From: Planomonospora sp. ID67723
GTDB lineage: Bacteria > Actinomycetota > Actinomycetes > Streptosporangiales > Streptosporangiaceae
Assembly: GCF_015711605.1 (NCBI RefSeq)
Contig: NZ_JABTEZ010000001.1
Location: forward strand, 310,001-374,000
Length of the DNA stretch: 64,000 nucleotides
Direction of reading: 5' to 3'
Numbering within the stretch: the first letter of the stretch is position 1; each line of letters starts with the position of its first letter. Positions 62,493-64,000 of the stretch are shown in pieces. The position numbers were made by a program, and so were the translations under genes. The notes under the pieces were generated by a model, which saw nothing but the letters and a program-made list of their open reading frames with translations, did no database searches and was not told where the DNA came from.

Positions 62493-63299
62493 GTGACCTC
62501 TGTCATCACCCTCCTCACCGACTACGGGCTGGAAGACGGCTACGTCGCCGCGTGCCACGGCGTGATCGCCCGGATCGCGCCGCAGGCGCGGATCATCGAC
62601 GTCTGCCACCTGGTCCCCTCCGGCGACGTACGGCGTGGCGCGGCGATCCTGGCGCAGACGATCCCCTACCTCCCCGCGGGCGTGCACGTCGCGGTGATCG
62701 ACCCCGACGGCGGCGGCTCGCGCCGGGTGGTGGCGCTCGAGGCCGGCGACCACGTCCTCCTCGGGCCGGACAATGGGGTGCTCTCGTGGGCGGCCCGGGC
62801 CGTCGGCGGCGCCAGGGCGGCCTACGAGCTCACCGACGAGGAGCTGTTCCTGAAACCGGTCTCCCCGACGTTCCTGGGGCGCGACGTCTTCGCGCCGGTC
62901 GCCGCCCGCCTGGCTGCGGGACGGGAACCGGCCGGGCTGGGGCCTGCGGTCCCCCTGGACCGGCTGGTCAGCTTCCCCGCGCCGACCTCCCTGGTGCGCG
63001 GGGGCGTGGTGGAGGGCGAGGTCCTCTCGGTGGACCACTACGGCAACGTCCAGCTCTCGATCGGCGCGGGCGACCTGGCCAGCCTGGGCGCCCGGCCGGG
63101 GAGCATCCTGGCGGTACGGCTGGGCAGGCGGCAGCTCTCCGTCCCGTTCAGGGAGACCTTCGCCGCGGTCCCGCCGGGCGAGGTCGTCGCCTTCACCGAC
63201 TCGGCCGGGTTGATCGCGCTGGCCATCAACTCCGGCGACGCCTCGCAGCGTCTCGGGCTGCCCCCGGGCGCCCATGTGCGGCTCTCGCCGGCGCCGTAA
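62493..63299 (+). CDS. SAM hydroxide adenosyltransferase/halogenase-fold protein (DUF62)
   Basis: This 268-aa member of the family contains SAM hydrolases (SAM plus hydroxide to adenosine plus methionine) and the fluorinase/chlorinase enzymes. Seen are LLTDYG at the start, IDPDGGGSRR with D70 and R77 at the spacing of the hydrolase Asp-Arg pair, LGPDNGVLSWA, and the C-terminal VDHYGN. Where hydrolases have TFHGRDVFAP, this protein reads TFLGRDVFAP, so the His of the D-R-H triad is Leu128. The GTG at 62493 is the first start after a stop. Activity may be altered or lost. Confidence 0.88.
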   Translation: MTSVITLLTDYGLEDGYVAACHGVIARIAPQARIIDVCHLVPSGDVRRGAAILAQTIPYLPAGVHVAVIDPDGGGSRRVVALEAGDHVLLGPDNGVLSWAARAVGGARAAYELTDEELFLKPVSPTFLGRDVFAPVAARLAAGREPAGLGPAVPLDRLVSFPAPTSLVRGGVVEGEVLSVDHYGNVQLSIGAGDLASLGARPGSILAVRLGRRQLSVPFRETFAAVPPGEVVAFTDSAGLIALAINSGDASQRLGLPPGAHVRLSPAP

Positions 63300-63399
63300 C
63301 AACCGGGCACTTCACGCATATAGGGACTATCGCCGCCAAAGTAATTAACAGCCCGTATCGGTCTGTTTACTGAAAGCACCGGATTGGGTGTAGGACCGC

Positions 63400-64000
63400 A
63401 TGTCAGAATCCCCAACTGACGTGTCTCCCCCTCCCGACGAGGTCGCCGTGTCCCGTATGCACGCGCTCGGCGTGGCCCTGACCACGATCGCCCTGGTCGC
63501 CTCCGCCCGGCCCTCGCCCCGCGGCCCGGACGACCCTCCGGTCCCGGTGCACCAGCGGGCCCGGCAATGGGCGCTGGCCCCGCTGGGCGCGCCGGACGTC
63601 TGGCGGACGACCCGCGGCGAGGGCGTGGTCGTCGCGGTGCTCGACACGGGGGTCGACCCCCGCCACCCCGACCTGACGGGTGCGGTGATCGAGGGGCCCG
63701 ACCTGACGGGAACGGCGCGGCGGAAGTCCCTGTGGGGCCGCCACGGCACGGCCATGGCCAGCCTCATCGCCGGGCGCGGGCGCGGCGGAGACCGCTTCTC
63801 CGGAGTGCGGGGGATCGCGCCCGGCGCGATGGTCCTCTCGGTACGGGTCGCGCTCGAGAACGACGACCCCCGGCGCGACCAGGCCCGCAGGCGGGGCGGG
63901 AACGCCCTCGCCCGGGGCATCCGGTACGCCGTGGACCACGGCGCCCAGGTGATCAGCATGTCGCTGGGATGCGGCAACGGGGTGTGGGAGGGATCGGCGG
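63400..64000 (+). CDS. S8 (subtilisin-like) serine peptidase, N-terminal part
   Basis: The frame runs off the window. After an N-terminus with a hydrophobic, possibly signal-like segment (SRMHALGVALTTIALVASA), the mature start reads QWALAPLGAPDVWRTTRGEG. It continues with the catalytic Asp motif VAVLDTGVDPRHPDLTG, the catalytic His motif HGTAMASLIAGRG, and VISMSLGCG. The Ser motif lies beyond 64000. The layout resembles mycosin-like and other exported actinobacterial subtilases. An AT-rich promoter region lies at 63300-63399. Confidence 0.9.
   Translation, partial: MSESPTDVSPPPDEVAVSRMHALGVALTTIALVASARPSPRGPDDPPVPVHQRARQWALAPLGAPDVWRTTRGEGVVVAVLDTGVDPRHPDLTGAVIEGPDLTGTARRKSLWGRHGTAMASLIAGRGRGGDRFSGVRGIAPGAMVLSVRVALENDDPRRDQARRRGGNALARGIRYAVDHGAQVISMSLGCGNGVWEGSA

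Overview
The window is high-GC DNA from a filamentous actinomycete. I infer a member of the Streptosporangiales or a close relative. The reasons are the strong G/C bias at third codon positions, frequent GTG starts, and families common in that group: an AfsR-like regulator with a BTAD domain, a CU044_5270-family protein, DUF2530, DUF3027, DUF3263, an actinobacterial bacterial-type XPB helicase, and a stand-alone groEL with CIRCE sites. No rRNA, tRNA, CRISPR array, insertion sequence or prophage was seen. This looks like chromosomal core mixed with accessory genes.

Layout. 1-4.9 kb: the end of a DrrAB-type drug-export ABC operon, convergent with a large AfsR-like regulator. 5-9 kb: two translationally coupled dynamin-like GTPase genes and a structured intergenic segment. 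9-12 kb: a response regulator, histidine kinase and second response regulator on the minus strand. 12-14.3 kb: an L-2-hydroxyglutarate oxidase-like flavoprotein and an NAD-dependent epimerase. 14.3-19.4 kb: a repeat-rich spacer, a very large multi-pass membrane protein, a surface beta-propeller-like protein and a PadR regulator, with a cluster of matching dyads in the promoters. 19.4-26.2 kb: a serine hydrolase, an ECF sigma factor with a CU044_5270 membrane protein, an aldo/keto reductase with a MerR-type promoter, ThpR, an MFS pump and MarR. 26.3-32 kb: an amine oxidase divergent from TetR, a membrane protein, a DUF4259 protein and a membrane-embedded NACHT NTPase.

32.4-49.8 kb looks like conserved actinobacterial core: a purine permease (NCS2), DUF2530, a sacsin-like GHKL ATPase, DUF3027, an MFS protein, a long cold-shock protein, a HAD phosphatase, TetR, an XPB-N/WYL helicase-associated protein with a promoter matching the PafBC DNA-damage consensus, an acyl-CoA ligase, DUF4190 and the XPB helicase. 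49.9-57 kb: a HelD-like RNA polymerase recycling ATPase, groEL with two CIRCE elements, a small cold-shock protein, a MoaD/ThiS-like carrier, and threonine synthase behind a recognisable SAM-I (S-box) riboswitch. 57-64 kb: an ECF sigma factor, split trehalose genes otsA and otsB flanking an MFS gene and a secreted protein, DUF3263, a SAM hydrolase/halogenase-fold enzyme lacking the usual catalytic His, and the start of a subtilisin-like protease.

The strongest leads are the S-box riboswitch on thrC, the DNA-damage promoter on the WYL/XPB-N gene close to XPB, the PadR operator cluster with a related distant site, the His-less SAM hydrolase-fold enzyme, and the membrane-embedded NACHT protein. 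Coordinates and motifs were read by eye; no database search was run.
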